DNA from: Comamonas sp. SCN 67-35
Lineage (GTDB): Bacteria; Pseudomonadota; Gammaproteobacteria; Burkholderiales; Burkholderiaceae_C
Length of the DNA: 64,000 nt
Assembly (NCBI GenBank): GCA_001725255.1
Contig: MEFV01000001.1
Coordinates: 62,001 to 126,000 of the forward strand
Direction: 5' to 3'
How positions within the stretch are numbered: position 1 is the stretch's first letter; the number at the start of each line of letters is the position of its first letter. Positions 49,389 to 59,300 of the stretch are shown piece by piece. Both the position numbers and the translations under genes were made by a program. The notes under the pieces were generated by a model. It was not told where the DNA came from and did not search any database. It was given only the letters and a program-made list of their open reading frames with translations.

Positions 49389-51431
49389 TCACGATGTCCA
49401 GGCGGCATGCCACTGCAGCACATGCTCCCCCACCAGCATCCACTCTGACTGCACCTTGCGCTGCAGAGCAAGGCCCTGCGCGCGGGCGCCCGCGCTGTCG
49501 GACAGAAGCCCACGTATGGCATCGCACCAATCCCTGTGGCGGTTCTTCACCCGGACAACCGGCCAGTCCCCTTGATAGGGCAACACATCCGAACACACCA
49601 CCGGCATCGCGCACCAGCCGTACTCGAGCAACTTCAGGTTCGACTTGCACTCGTTGAAGGCATGGCTCTCAAGCGGTGCTATGGCCACGTCCCAGTCCTG
49701 CGCCATCAACCGTTCCGGCCAATCGAGTGTCGGCACTCCTGCATAAAACTCCTTGACGTAAGGCCGTATCTCATCCGGGCACATGCCCATGAAAATCCAG
49801 TCCACTTCATCGGCCAGATCACGAATCACGTCGGCCACCATTTTCAGATCACCGTAATGGCTGGCGCTGCCGGCCCACCCCACACGCGGCTTGCCGGACC
49901 GTTGTGGGCGATCGATCAGGCGGCGTGGTGGCGCGTCCCCCCACATGCCAGGCGACAGGCGGTTCGGAATCACGCGGATGTCTTCGTGGGTGGCGGCAAG
50001 CGCATGCGCCAGCGGCTGCGTGGAAACCACTAGACGGTCGCACAGGCCAATGGCCTTCGCCATGCGCCCACGAGCATCCTTGAGCGCCTGCCGATACGAC
50101 GAATTCGTGATCCGGATATGCGAATCGAGGTCGTCGGCGTCGTAAATTTTGCGCACCCCTTTGAGCGACTTCGCCTCCTGCATGGCCTGCAGACCCGCAT
50201 CGGTGAAAAAGCGCTGGAACACCAGCACATCCGCCTCGCTGGCCAGCACCAGATTGGCCCGCATGCCCCCAAGGCTCACACGGCCCGTGGCCACTTGCGC
50301 GCCCACCATGGCATCCAGAGGCTGGATCAACCGATAATGCCCGCAGCCAGACGTATCCCCCGGAAAAACCAGACAATGCGGCCGCCCCGGAACGGGTGGC
50401 GGTCCTGCGCGCAGCAGCGGGTTGAATTCAATCTCGTAGCCATGTCCCGTCAATGACAGGTTTGGGTTGTACGCCGGGTCATGGGCAATGGCATCAGGCC
50501 AGCGCTCGTACATGACTCCTTGCTCACGCGTGAAACGCGCCCGCTTGTCCGCCTGCCCCAGGCTTTCTATGCTGCGCTTCTGGCTGGCGCTGCCTTCGTG
50601 CAGCAAGGTGGCCAGCGGCGTCCAGACGATGCGTTTTCCGGTGGCGCCCACCTTCAGGCAAAAATCCACATCGTTGTAGCTCACGGCCAACGCCTGCTCG
50701 TCCAGCCCGCCCACCTCTTCATACACAGCCTTGCTCACCAGCAGGCACGCCGCGGTCACCGCGGAAAAATTCTGCTGAACCTGAGTGCGAAAAAGATACC
50801 CCGCCTGCCCGGCCGACGCACCCAGCGCCGGGTGCTCCGCAGGTCCGCGCAAGCCCATGACGACCCCGGCATGCTGCAACCCGCCATCCGGGTACAACAA
50901 CCGTGCACCCACAATGCCAACCCCCGGACGCAGCGCGTGCCGCATCATCAGTGTCAGCCAGTCCGCCTGCAGCGCGGCCGTATCGTTGTTGAGCAGCAGC
51001 ACGTACTCGCCACGTGCCTGCTTCACCGCACGGTTGTTCATGCGCGAGAAATTGAACGCGCCGGGTGCCGCCAGCACGCGGATGCGCGCAGGGTCCACCT
51101 GCGCCAGTCCCGCGAGAAACTCGCGCGCCTCGGGCGTCTGGCTGCCGTTGTCGACCACCAGCACCTCGAAATTCGGGTAATTCGTCTTCTCCAGCAGGGA
51201 TTCAATGCAGCGGCTCAGAAACGGCAGTTGATCGCGCGTGGGGATCACGATGCTCACCAGGGGCATGCGAGGCAGCGGGGGAATGACGTGAAAGGTGCCC
51301 GGCGCCGGGCCTTCCGCCACCTCGCTCCCCGGCTCGGCCTGCGCCAGATGCTCCGCGAGCACCCCGGCCAGCGCCTGCCAGGCTTCGCTGGTGGTGCAAA
51401 AGACGGTGGGCTGCCCCGATGTCAGGTGCAA
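49389..51431 (-). CDS. Glycosyltransferase GT2 plus GT4-like domains; probably the 3' part of a frameshifted giant gene
   Basis: 680 aa if counted from TTG 51431. A GT2 catalytic domain is at about 57-290 (VSIVIPTRDQLPFLSRCIES; VVDNGS; LLLNNDTAAL with the DxD-like NND; SYNDVDFCLKVGATGKRIVW), and a second, GT4-like part at about 350-680 (SGCGHYRLIQPLDAM; GYEIEFNP; RVGWAGSASHYGDLKMV; NLKLLEYGWCAMPVVCSDV). It has no proper start codon context. The open frame continues upstream in a phase that completes the GT2-like domain left unfinished by the upstream ORF, so one polypeptide was probably intended. Possible role: flagellin or O-antigen-type glycan assembly. Confidence 0.7.
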   Translation of the reverse strand: MHLTSGQPTVFCTTSEAWQALAGVLAEHLAQAEPGSEVAEGPAPGTFHVIPPLPRMPLVSIVIPTRDQLPFLSRCIESLLEKTNYPNFEVLVVDNGSQTPEAREFLAGLAQVDPARIRVLAAPGAFNFSRMNNRAVKQARGEYVLLLNNDTAALQADWLTLMMRHALRPGVGIVGARLLYPDGGLQHAGVVMGLRGPAEHPALGASAGQAGYLFRTQVQQNFSAVTAACLLVSKAVYEEVGGLDEQALAVSYNDVDFCLKVGATGKRIVWTPLATLLHEGSASQKRSIESLGQADKRARFTREQGVMYERWPDAIAHDPAYNPNLSLTGHGYEIEFNPLLRAGPPPVPGRPHCLVFPGDTSGCGHYRLIQPLDAMVGAQVATGRVSLGGMRANLVLASEADVLVFQRFFTDAGLQAMQEAKSLKGVRKIYDADDLDSHIRITNSSYRQALKDARGRMAKAIGLCDRLVVSTQPLAHALAATHEDIRVIPNRLSPGMWGDAPPRRLIDRPQRSGKPRVGWAGSASHYGDLKMVADVIRDLADEVDWIFMGMCPDEIRPYVKEFYAGVPTLDWPERLMAQDWDVAIAPLESHAFNECKSNLKLLEYGWCAMPVVCSDVLPYQGDWPVVRVKNRHRDWCDAIRGLLSDSAGARAQGLALQRKVQSEWMLVGEHVLQWHAAWTS

Positions 51432-54400
51432 CAGCGGCGCCGCGATATGACGCAGCGCCCGCGCGCCGCCTTCAGGGCCAGACGGTACGCCAACGCCAGA
51501 TCGAACGGCCCGTCCCCCTGCCCGGCCAGCAGCGGCAGTGCCCAGTCATTGCGCACCGCCAGGGCGCGGCCCACGTAGGGGTAGCTCAGCAGCAGGTCGT
51601 GATTGAAGTCCGGCTTGAAATAAGGCGTCGCCAGCCGCCCCTGCGCATCGAGCTCGTCATGGTCGAAGTACACGACGCAGGCGCCCTCCGCGTCGGGTTC
51701 ATCCAGCAGCAGATGCAGCCTGGCCAGCGCATCCACCTCCAGCGTATCGCCCGCATGCAGAAGCAGCGTCCAGCCCCCCTCGCCCAAGGCCGCCAGGCCA
51801 TCCTCCGCAAGCGTCAGCACCCGATCAGGCGCACGCCGCTGGGCGGCCAATGCGGCGCGAGTAGCGGCCAGAGCACCAACATCGCCCCCGACGATCAGCA
51901 CCTGGATGCACGCCCCCGCGGCAAGGTCCTGCGGCATCTCCTTGATGCAGTCGAGGCGGCCATCGAGCCAGCGCTGGTAAGGGGACGAGGCAGGCTGCAG
52001 AAACTCCTTCTCCGGCAAGCGCAGCACGTCCCGCGTCGCCTCCAGATAGGCCCTCCCCCAACGCTGCGTAGGCTCCAGCACGCAGCCCTCGGCCCATTCG
52101 TTCCAGGCATTGATGAAGACCAGGCGCTCATCCCCCTCGAACTCATTCACCGTGCGCGCGACGGCTTCACGCAGCCAAGTCCGGTAGCGCTCGGGCGTCG
52201 CATCCACGAACAGCGTCGCGCCCCCCTTGCGTCGGCGAGCGCTGTTGTCCCAACCCGGGACCAAACCACAAAAACGCTTGTAACCGGGGGGTGGCCGCCC
52301 CAGCCAGAAATCGCGCAGGCGGCCATAGTCGCCCACGTGGGCTTGCGTGTCGGCCACCAGATTGACGGGGCTCTGCGGTGCGATGGCCTGAGGATTGACT
52401 TGGTGGGGCGGAAAATCGCAGCAGGCATCGAAACCCCATTCGTGAGGATCCACGGCACGGAAACTCTCCACCGCAACGAGATAAACCTCCCCCAGCCCCA
52501 GCGCGCGCCACGCGTCGCGCCACGACGCCACGGTATCCTTGAGGTCGGGGATGATGTCCGTGCGATAAATCAGCAATACAGGCTTGCCCTGCACCCTGAT
52601 ATAGCGCCGATCCAAAAAATAGGGCAGCAGATCCCGTGCGAACCGCTCGTGCAACTCGGGCGAATAACTCTGCGGCATCAGCACTTCCTGCTCACCGCCA
52701 TCCCATCGACGGGTCCAATTCTCGTTCGCCCAGCACAGGCAAAAGGGCAAGTCGATCTGCGGCGCCCGCAACAACCGATCCACCGGTTTCTCCAGCAGGC
52801 GCTTGCCGTCGAACCAGTAGTAATGGAAACAGAATCCGTGGATGCCGTGCTCTTTGGCCAGCCTGGCCTGGCGTTCCAGCACGTCCACCGAGCTCAGGTC
52901 GTAGTAGCCCAGTTCACCCGGCACGAGCGGCTGCTCATGCCCTTCAAACAGCGGCTTCGCCTGCCGTACATTGGTCCACTCGGTGAAGCCCTCGCCCCAC
53001 CATGCATTGTTCTCCGGGATTTCGTGGAACTGGGGCAGGTAGAAGGCCAAAACACGCAACTGAGCCTGCTGAATACGGCCATCCCAATAATGCATCAGAT
53101 CCAATTCAGTAAATTGCTCCTTAGACGATAAAGGAGCGCATAAAAGTTTTTGATTTCTATCGAATTCCTCAAGACCTTGAACCAAGGTTTTGAATTGCAT
53201 GACGTGTTCATGAACAATCGTCACATCATCTCTGTATTTTTGGCTTACTTGATACGAGGATACCCTGAAGCTCGATAGAGTCTCCGCAAGCATTACGAGA
53301 TCCCCATTCCTGAGAAGATTGACATAAAACGCCAAATCTCCAACCCAAGATATAGGCAGCCCCGCAAGAGAAAATACATCCCCTTGAATCCCACACCGTA
53401 CATCCTCCTTCCGAAACATGACCGAACTGGGTTCACCAATAAAATTTATCGGATTCGAGCCAAGGAAACTACAAACGCTGGCGCCCTTGAGCCTTACATC
53501 TTTCAGGAGTGGCCAACGGTATGCCCGAGAGGATACTGAAGAAATAATTTCCCCTCTTTCATTGATTACACCCCGTCGTGAACTGACCAGCGAAACCTCT
53601 GGAAGAATACTCAGGACCTCTGACAGTCTCGCTATGCAATCGGGCGCAATCAAATCGTCGTCATAAAGCAATTTGATGTAATGCCCACGAGCCTCATCAA
53701 TACAACGCCGGACATTTCCGCGTTCACCCAAACAGGTTTCATTACGAATATATCGCAACGGCACCAAGCCGGTCCGACGGCTGATGACAATATCCTCTAT
53801 TTCCCGCCCGTCGCTATCATCGCACACCAGAACTTCAAAAGAGTCAAATCGCTGGCTGAGCGCACTATCCAGAGCCTCAGCGAAAAATACCGCCTTATAG
53901 GCTGGAATGGCAATCGTAACTCGGCACTCTTGATTCAGATTCGTTCCATCCCATCTCCGATTGTCAGCGATATCATCTTCTTTCAAATTCCCCAGGTTGT
54001 TATTTTTTTTCCCGATATAAAGCGAGGAACTACTACTGATGCCATGATCCTTGAAAACACGAGGAATTCGGGTTAATTTCTTAAATTCCCCCTCATCCAA
54101 CATCTCGACCAAGAAACCCGAATCACGAAGTCTCTTCAGAAAATCCCCTTTTGCATAACGTCTGACATGATCCTCCTGGCCAAAGCGGCGCACACGCTCT
54201 TTGATATCGTCAAGAAATGGGTCTTCATCCGTATGTGCCTGTGTCAACAATATTGGCACCATCAATATAGCTCTGCCTTCAGGAGCCAGCACTCGACAAA
54301 GTTCGCGCATTGCAGCACGATCGTCCTGGACATGCTCCAATACGTGTGAGCAGATGATAAAATCGAAGCTGCCGTCCGCGTAGCTGGATCGCATGTCCGT

Positions 54401-54742
54401 GATATCAATTTTATCCATCGCGATATCTGACACAAGATCCGCGCTACGGTATTCAATCCATTCCAATCTTTGCAGATATCTCGAAAGGGATGGTGTTGGA
54501 GCAATATCCAACAAACGAAGCTTGCCTGGATTGCGGCGACTCAGGACATGCTGAATATAGAGAGCATACAGACGATCCCGATCCGACGCCCCGCAACCGG
54601 GGCATTGATACTGTCCGATATTAATCGTCTCAAAATCTTCTATCGAACACTCCGAGTTTGCAAGATTTTGACTCTCAATATAAGAAGAAGGAAGTGGAAA
54701 AAAACTCCCGAAACGGCCAGAACATACAGGACAAATTCTCAT
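51422..54742 (-). CDS. Chimeric methyltransferase-GT2-WbsX-GT2-like protein, apparently cut short by a frameshift
   Basis: 1106 aa from the ATG at 54742. Order: Cys-rich start (CPVCSG...CPGCGASDRDR) and SAM methyltransferase (about 60-220, LRLLDIAP; FDFIICSHVLEHVQDD); GT2 (about 275-500, VTIAIPAYKAVFFAEALDSA; LLYDDDLIAP); WbsX-type domain (about 560-905, VLAFYLPQFHEIPENNAWWG; FINAWNEWAEG); start of another GT2-like region (about 935-1106, YFKPDFNHDLLLSYPYVGRA). DNA up to about codon 540 is clearly lower in GC than the rest. The frame breaks at a GC-repeat tract (51455-51470), where the next ORF continues the same domain. Likely a glycan assembly enzyme beside the flagellins. Confidence 0.7.
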   Translation of the reverse strand: MRICPVCSGRFGSFFPLPSSYIESQNLANSECSIEDFETINIGQYQCPGCGASDRDRLYALYIQHVLSRRNPGKLRLLDIAPTPSLSRYLQRLEWIEYRSADLVSDIAMDKIDITDMRSSYADGSFDFIICSHVLEHVQDDRAAMRELCRVLAPEGRAILMVPILLTQAHTDEDPFLDDIKERVRRFGQEDHVRRYAKGDFLKRLRDSGFLVEMLDEGEFKKLTRIPRVFKDHGISSSSSLYIGKKNNNLGNLKEDDIADNRRWDGTNLNQECRVTIAIPAYKAVFFAEALDSALSQRFDSFEVLVCDDSDGREIEDIVISRRTGLVPLRYIRNETCLGERGNVRRCIDEARGHYIKLLYDDDLIAPDCIARLSEVLSILPEVSLVSSRRGVINERGEIISSVSSRAYRWPLLKDVRLKGASVCSFLGSNPINFIGEPSSVMFRKEDVRCGIQGDVFSLAGLPISWVGDLAFYVNLLRNGDLVMLAETLSSFRVSSYQVSQKYRDDVTIVHEHVMQFKTLVQGLEEFDRNQKLLCAPLSSKEQFTELDLMHYWDGRIQQAQLRVLAFYLPQFHEIPENNAWWGEGFTEWTNVRQAKPLFEGHEQPLVPGELGYYDLSSVDVLERQARLAKEHGIHGFCFHYYWFDGKRLLEKPVDRLLRAPQIDLPFCLCWANENWTRRWDGGEQEVLMPQSYSPELHERFARDLLPYFLDRRYIRVQGKPVLLIYRTDIIPDLKDTVASWRDAWRALGLGEVYLVAVESFRAVDPHEWGFDACCDFPPHQVNPQAIAPQSPVNLVADTQAHVGDYGRLRDFWLGRPPPGYKRFCGLVPGWDNSARRRKGGATLFVDATPERYRTWLREAVARTVNEFEGDERLVFINAWNEWAEGCVLEPTQRWGRAYLEATRDVLRLPEKEFLQPASSPYQRWLDGRLDCIKEMPQDLAAGACIQVLIVGGDVGALAATRAALAAQRRAPDRVLTLAEDGLAALGEGGWTLLLHAGDTLEVDALARLHLLLDEPDAEGACVVYFDHDELDAQGRLATPYFKPDFNHDLLLSYPYVGRALAVRNDWALPLLAGQGDGPFDLALAYRLALKAARGRCVISRRRCCT

Positions 54743-54758
54743 GGGAATACCTAAAATT

Positions 54759-55637
54759 CTATACAACCTTACAGATAATTAATGGTCTCCGATAGAATTC
54801 ACCCGGGTGCTCATACAATCTGAAATTCGCTATTTCTTCGCATAGTGCATATTTAAAATGTTCATCAAACAGCCCGGCAATAGCAGTCGCTGAAACAGAC
54901 TTGTAATCCAAATCGGAAAGACATTTGCCATCATGATTAGTGTGGGTTGCATAAGCTACATCCTTAATCTCCCACCCTGTGTCAACAAACCATGATGCAA
55001 GAATTTTTAACTTCACCACATCATCAATCGCAGAAAAGATCGGCTGTTTCTTGTTCCCCCACAAATTCCAACCCATTTGGAATACAAGGTGATTTGTCTG
55101 TAAACGCAGAGCAGAAAGATAGTTCTTCGCATAAGCCGGAAAATCCGTCACATTCTTGACTTGATCAGAATCAAAATCACCCCCCGCATGATGCAGCACA
55201 TTCAGATGCAATAAAAAATCATGCTGCCCGATGCTATCGAGTTGATTTAGGCCAATACCCCGGTCAAGAATACGCAGCCCCTGCAGTTTGAAAGCACGAG
55301 CCAGTTTTTCAATAAATCTTGCATGATTGACATTGGCTTCTATAGCCAAAACATCTGCGCGAGGCATCTCGTGTGCCAGCGACAGGCTAAAAAACCCAGT
55401 ATTTGCACCAAAATCACACCAAGCGCCATCCCGCATCCAGCCCATTCGCTCAGCATGCCGCAAAATATATCGCAACCGGATTGCATCACCACGCCATTTT
55501 CCGTCGATATTGAATTGCAGTTTCAACTCATCGGCAATGAATCCAGGCAGACTCTGATATACAGAATGCTTGGACTTATCGGCATAGAGTGCCTGAAGTT
55601 CACGCACTAGCTGTCTGCGTTCAGTGCCCAGGTCCAC
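54759..55637 (-). CDS. FkbM-like / SAM-dependent methyltransferase
   Basis: 292 aa from a GTG at 55637 with GGAG eight bases upstream; an earlier GTG at 55700 would overlap the previous gene by 80 bases. It has a Rossmann SAM motif (GAWCDFGANTGFFSLSLA; VLAIEANVNHARFIEKLA). The following HDFLLHLNVLHHAGGDFD resembles the motif IV region. Low GC compared with the flagellar genes. It probably O- or N-methylates a sugar in the glycan made by this cluster; the substrate is unknown. Confidence 0.7.
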   Translation of the reverse strand: MDLGTERRQLVRELQALYADKSKHSVYQSLPGFIADELKLQFNIDGKWRGDAIRLRYILRHAERMGWMRDGAWCDFGANTGFFSLSLAHEMPRADVLAIEANVNHARFIEKLARAFKLQGLRILDRGIGLNQLDSIGQHDFLLHLNVLHHAGGDFDSDQVKNVTDFPAYAKNYLSALRLQTNHLVFQMGWNLWGNKKQPIFSAIDDVVKLKILASWFVDTGWEIKDVAYATHTNHDGKCLSDLDYKSVSATAIAGLFDEHFKYALCEEIANFRLYEHPGEFYRRPLIICKVV

Positions 55638-56802
55638 AGAGTTCTCTCCAGAAAACGCGCCAACTATCGGGGCGAAGATACACCTCACAGGGAAGTGCAC
55701 GCAAGATATAGAACCAGCGGAGAATGCCGGCGCAGTTGTGCCAATGTATCATTTTCCCCATGCGCCAGCTGGAGAAAAACCCGCCAAGCCATAAATAGCA
55801 GGCTCTTCGCGCAGGTACCGAGGTCGGAACGAATCGAGCAGGGTCGCCGTAAATACTCTCTCCCAAAAATGCCTCAACAATACCGCTGTCCGCATCAATG
55901 CTCAATTGCAAAGGCCCCCAAGGACGCGGATTCATTTCAATGAATACGGGACGATCCATCGTCCCCTTGAATTCAATCATGAACAATCCAAAGAACCCGA
56001 TATCCCGAAGAGCCAACACTATTTTTTGACCGGTTTTCGAACTCTCAAAATTATCGCTCCAGGCAAGCAGTATAGATTTGCCTTCGGGTTGTTGTGCAAT
56101 ATTTCTTTGCGCATGCAACCAAGCACGCCCATCACGTGACAGATAGCCCATCAAATACCAACTGTTCCCTCTAATCATTTCCTGTGCGAAATATGAGTCA
56201 CAATCATCGCGCATCAGGAATTTATCTAAATCCTCTCTATTGCAGATTAGTTGGGGATAGCGGAGCAATCCATCCTGATGGATGTTCATCAACGGTTTGG
56301 CCACCAAGGGCAAATTTTTAGGAGAAAACCTCGCCCGTCTCCCTGGGACATACACGCCAATGGATTCAGCCCAAAGGGTTGCACTGCTCTTATTACTCAA
56401 ACGTGCATACAAATCCGCATTCACGAGAGGCAGTCGCACACCAAGTGACTCCAGCTCACCCACCCGCTCCAGATTCAGAAGAAATAAATTAAGAAATTCG
56501 GATGATGGTACAATAACGAATTCCGCATCCTTAGAATCACTCCGCTCACGGGCTGCCATCACCCATTCCGTGAAATTTTCAAGATCGAGTACCATATTCT
56601 TTCTTGAATAGCATATTCGATCCTTGTATCTACCCTGGAAGATTTTATCGCCAGGCCCGGCCGCGATAATATAGAACTCAATCTTCAGACGTCTTGCCAC
56701 GCGGCAAATTGCATAGATCGCACGATCATTCGAGCCACTCAGGACAAGCAACCCCGGAATATTTCCAGGATCCGGTTTTTTTCTGGTCGATGATTTGATC
56801 AC
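55621..56802 (-). CDS. ATP-grasp family ligase-like protein (GTG start)
   Basis: 393 aa, starting with GTG directly after the aminotransferase stop codon. N-terminal Rossmann-like segment (IPGLLVLSGSNDRAIYAICR), central ATP-grasp lid region (LPLVAKPLMNIHQDGLLRYP), and the late motif FIEMNPRPWGPLQLSIDADS with the metal-binding Glu/Asn of ATP-grasp enzymes. Such enzymes join a carboxylate to an amine. Next to a sugar aminotransferase it could acylate an amino sugar, which is inference. AT-rich DNA suggests transfer. Confidence 0.75.
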   Translation of the reverse strand: MIKSSTRKKPDPGNIPGLLVLSGSNDRAIYAICRVARRLKIEFYIIAAGPGDKIFQGRYKDRICYSRKNMVLDLENFTEWVMAARERSDSKDAEFVIVPSSEFLNLFLLNLERVGELESLGVRLPLVNADLYARLSNKSSATLWAESIGVYVPGRRARFSPKNLPLVAKPLMNIHQDGLLRYPQLICNREDLDKFLMRDDCDSYFAQEMIRGNSWYLMGYLSRDGRAWLHAQRNIAQQPEGKSILLAWSDNFESSKTGQKIVLALRDIGFFGLFMIEFKGTMDRPVFIEMNPRPWGPLQLSIDADSGIVEAFLGESIYGDPARFVPTSVPARRACYLWLGGFFSSWRMGKMIHWHNCAGILRWFYILRALPCEVYLRPDSWRVFWRELCGPGH

Positions 56803-57909
56803 TTAAATATTTAGCAACAGATCAATGATGAAATTCTGTTCTTCTTCAGAAAGATCCGGATAAATAGGCAGACACAAAACCCGCTCGGAGGCCTCCCGCG
56901 CATACGGCAGATTTTTTGATGCCGCTGAAGCTAGCCCACGGTACATGGGCATATCACTTATCAAGGGATAGAAATATCGCCGCGCATAAACACCTGCGAC
57001 GCGCAATCGCTCATAGAGCCGATCCCGATTCAATGGATAATTATTACCGATGAAGATCGGGAAATATGCAGAGTTACCGTCGGTATTCTCCATCGGTTCC
57101 AGAAGTGTAATACCGTCCATCCCCGCAAGTGATTTGCGGTAATGTACCTCGATCTTCTTGCGTAAGGAAATGGCCTGGTTGATATGGTCCAGCTGCAGCA
57201 ACCCAAGAGCCGCCTGGAATTCATTCATCTTGCCATTGATGCCCGGTGCCATCACCGTGACTTCATCGGCAAAACCAAAATTCTTAAGATAATCAATACG
57301 CTGTTTTGTCTTGGAATCCGGGCAAGCAATGGCGCCCCCCTCAAAAGTATTGAAGACCTTGGTCGCGTGGAAACTGACGACAGACAAATCTCCATGCGAC
57401 AGCAGACTCTCCCCTTTATAGCGCACGCCAAATGCATGTGCAGCATCGTAGATGACCTTCAGACCATAGGTATCCGCGATACGCTGTATCCCGGCCACAT
57501 CGCATGGATTGCCATAGCAATGCACAGGCAGAATTGCCGTAGTGCGAGGTGTGATGGCAGCCTCGATGCGCGCCGGATCAAGATTGCATGTTTTGGGGTC
57601 TATGTCAACAAACACGGGCTCGATATTGTTCCATACGAGCGCATGCGCCGTTGCAACAAACGAGTAGGGCGTGGTAATGACTTCACCGGATATACGCAGG
57701 GTCTGCAGGGCGGTTACCAGCCCAATGGTAGCATTCGTGAAGAGGGCTAGTTGAGGAACGCCCAAATACGCGCGCAGCGCACCCTCAAGCTGGCCATGAA
57801 AAGGGCCGTTGTTCGTCAGCCGCCTGCTATCCCAAATTTGTCTGAGATACGGGAGGAATTCCTCCAGCGGAGGCAAGAACGGTCGAGTGACATAGATCGG
57901 TTCGTCCAT
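56803..57909 (-). CDS. DegT/DnrJ/EryC1/StrS-family sugar aminotransferase
   Basis: 368 aa, normal family length. PLP Schiff-base Lys184 in VVSFHATKVFNTFEGGAI, Asp155 in VIYDAAHAFGV, and TTPYSFVATAHALVW are visible. These enzymes transfer an amino group to a nucleotide 4- or 3-keto sugar. It starts the low-GC part of the island. No sugar dehydratase or nucleotidyltransferase partner is in the window, so the keto-sugar must come from elsewhere. Confidence 0.88.
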   Translation of the reverse strand: MDEPIYVTRPFLPPLEEFLPYLRQIWDSRRLTNNGPFHGQLEGALRAYLGVPQLALFTNATIGLVTALQTLRISGEVITTPYSFVATAHALVWNNIEPVFVDIDPKTCNLDPARIEAAITPRTTAILPVHCYGNPCDVAGIQRIADTYGLKVIYDAAHAFGVRYKGESLLSHGDLSVVSFHATKVFNTFEGGAIACPDSKTKQRIDYLKNFGFADEVTVMAPGINGKMNEFQAALGLLQLDHINQAISLRKKIEVHYRKSLAGMDGITLLEPMENTDGNSAYFPIFIGNNYPLNRDRLYERLRVAGVYARRYFYPLISDMPMYRGLASAASKNLPYAREASERVLCLPIYPDLSEEEQNFIIDLLLNI

Positions 57910-57953
57910 AACTCAAATGTCCTGCGTTTCGGATTTGAGATCGCCGATCTTCC

Positions 57954-59159
57954 TTAAACATACGGCACATCTTTACGCCTCAGCACAAACAGCGCCTGTG
58001 GCAAGACGCCACGATCATCAATGAAATCGACCAGGTCAAAATACTTTCCCCAATGGCTCTCGATATAGCCATGCGGGATCAGCGATTCGCCATAGGTGCC
58101 ACCGTACTGACCTTCACCAAAATGAAGCATCTGCCCCGCATCGTAGTCCCTGTACGCCTGATCCGTGTCCACAAAGGCCTTGGCCAATGACACGAACCAC
58201 GGATGCGAGCGGTCTCCCGATTCGCGTACCTGGCGGCAGAACTCGATGAAACTGCGCCCCTGGGTCGTCATCAGCACCAAGCCGCCAGCTTGGGTGATGC
58301 GGGCGAATTCATCCACCCACGCATCGGCGCAGTGCGGCGCCAGGTGCGAGAACACCGAGTACCCAAAGATCAAGTCGACCATGCCGCTGCGCAACGGACA
58401 AGGCGGCATGGAATCGACCTTGAGAAAGTTCGCCATGCCAAAAGCCTTGCGGCAATGTTCCACCATCTGCGGGCTCACTTCCAGGCCATACAGATTGTCC
58501 GGATGCACATACTTGAGCATGAAGCGCGTGTAACGACCCCAGCCGCTACCAAAATCGACAGCGACACTCGCGTCGGTCAGCGCCAGTCCGTGCTTGTTCA
58601 ACTGTCCCAGCAGCACCCTGATGAAGCGATCCGCCTCCTGCAACGCGGGGACACCAGAGGAGCCCACGAACACGCGCTGCGTCTCGCAATCAATGAAGGC
58701 GGGCAACAGATGGTCGTGAAAAGCCTCACCGTCCACACTGGCGTACAAGGCTGCCGCCCACACCTCGTCACTCGATTGCCGGGCTTTCGTGTGCAATGCT
58801 GACGCGCTGTCAGCCAGCCACCGCGCAAAGTGGCCGTCGCTCGCTTCGCCTGAAACCGGCTGCCGGGCCGCCTCACCCACCGCCGCCTGCGGCTTTACCC
58901 CCGCCAAGGCATCGATCAGGTTGCCGATCAGCAGCCCGTCCTGCGCCATACGCAGCTGTTGCGCCTGCTGGAAATACGCTTGGGACAGGTCGGTACGACC
59001 GAGCCTGAACGCCACCACCGCCAAATCGTTCAGAAGCTGGAAGTCCGACCCGCTGGCCTCCAGTTCCGCATCGAGCAGACCCTGGGCCTCCTGCAGCCGC
59101 CCTTCGGCAAACGCCTCGTAAGCAGCAACGCGCCGCGCTGTGGAACCATCCGCCACCAT
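57954..59159 (-). CDS. SAM-dependent methyltransferase with N-terminal TPR-like region
   Basis: 401 aa from the ATG at 59159, which has AAGGGA upstream. The N-terminal about 80 residues are helical and TPR-like (AYEAFAEGRLQEAQGLLDAE; LNDLAVVAFRLGRTDLSQAY). The methyltransferase domain (about 190-340) has AVDFGSGWGRYTRFMLKY, LYGLEVSPQMVEHC and VDLIFGYSVFSHL. It lies 141 bases downstream of a flagellin gene on the same strand, as flagellin-modifying genes often do. The acceptor (sugar or Lys) is unknown. Confidence 0.75.
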   Translation of the reverse strand: MVADGSTARRVAAYEAFAEGRLQEAQGLLDAELEASGSDFQLLNDLAVVAFRLGRTDLSQAYFQQAQQLRMAQDGLLIGNLIDALAGVKPQAAVGEAARQPVSGEASDGHFARWLADSASALHTKARQSSDEVWAAALYASVDGEAFHDHLLPAFIDCETQRVFVGSSGVPALQEADRFIRVLLGQLNKHGLALTDASVAVDFGSGWGRYTRFMLKYVHPDNLYGLEVSPQMVEHCRKAFGMANFLKVDSMPPCPLRSGMVDLIFGYSVFSHLAPHCADAWVDEFARITQAGGLVLMTTQGRSFIEFCRQVRESGDRSHPWFVSLAKAFVDTDQAYRDYDAGQMLHFGEGQYGGTYGESLIPHGYIESHWGKYFDLVDFIDDRGVLPQALFVLRRKDVPYV

Positions 59160-59300
59160 AGTTGTCCCTTTTCTCGTTGTCGACCGCCTGTGCACACTCC
59201 GAAGGAAAACCAGACGGTGGGGAAACCATTGGCCGCGACCAGCTTGACAGGAAGCCCTGTTTTGATCAAGCGCCGACGCCAACGGCCGGAGAGGGCACTG

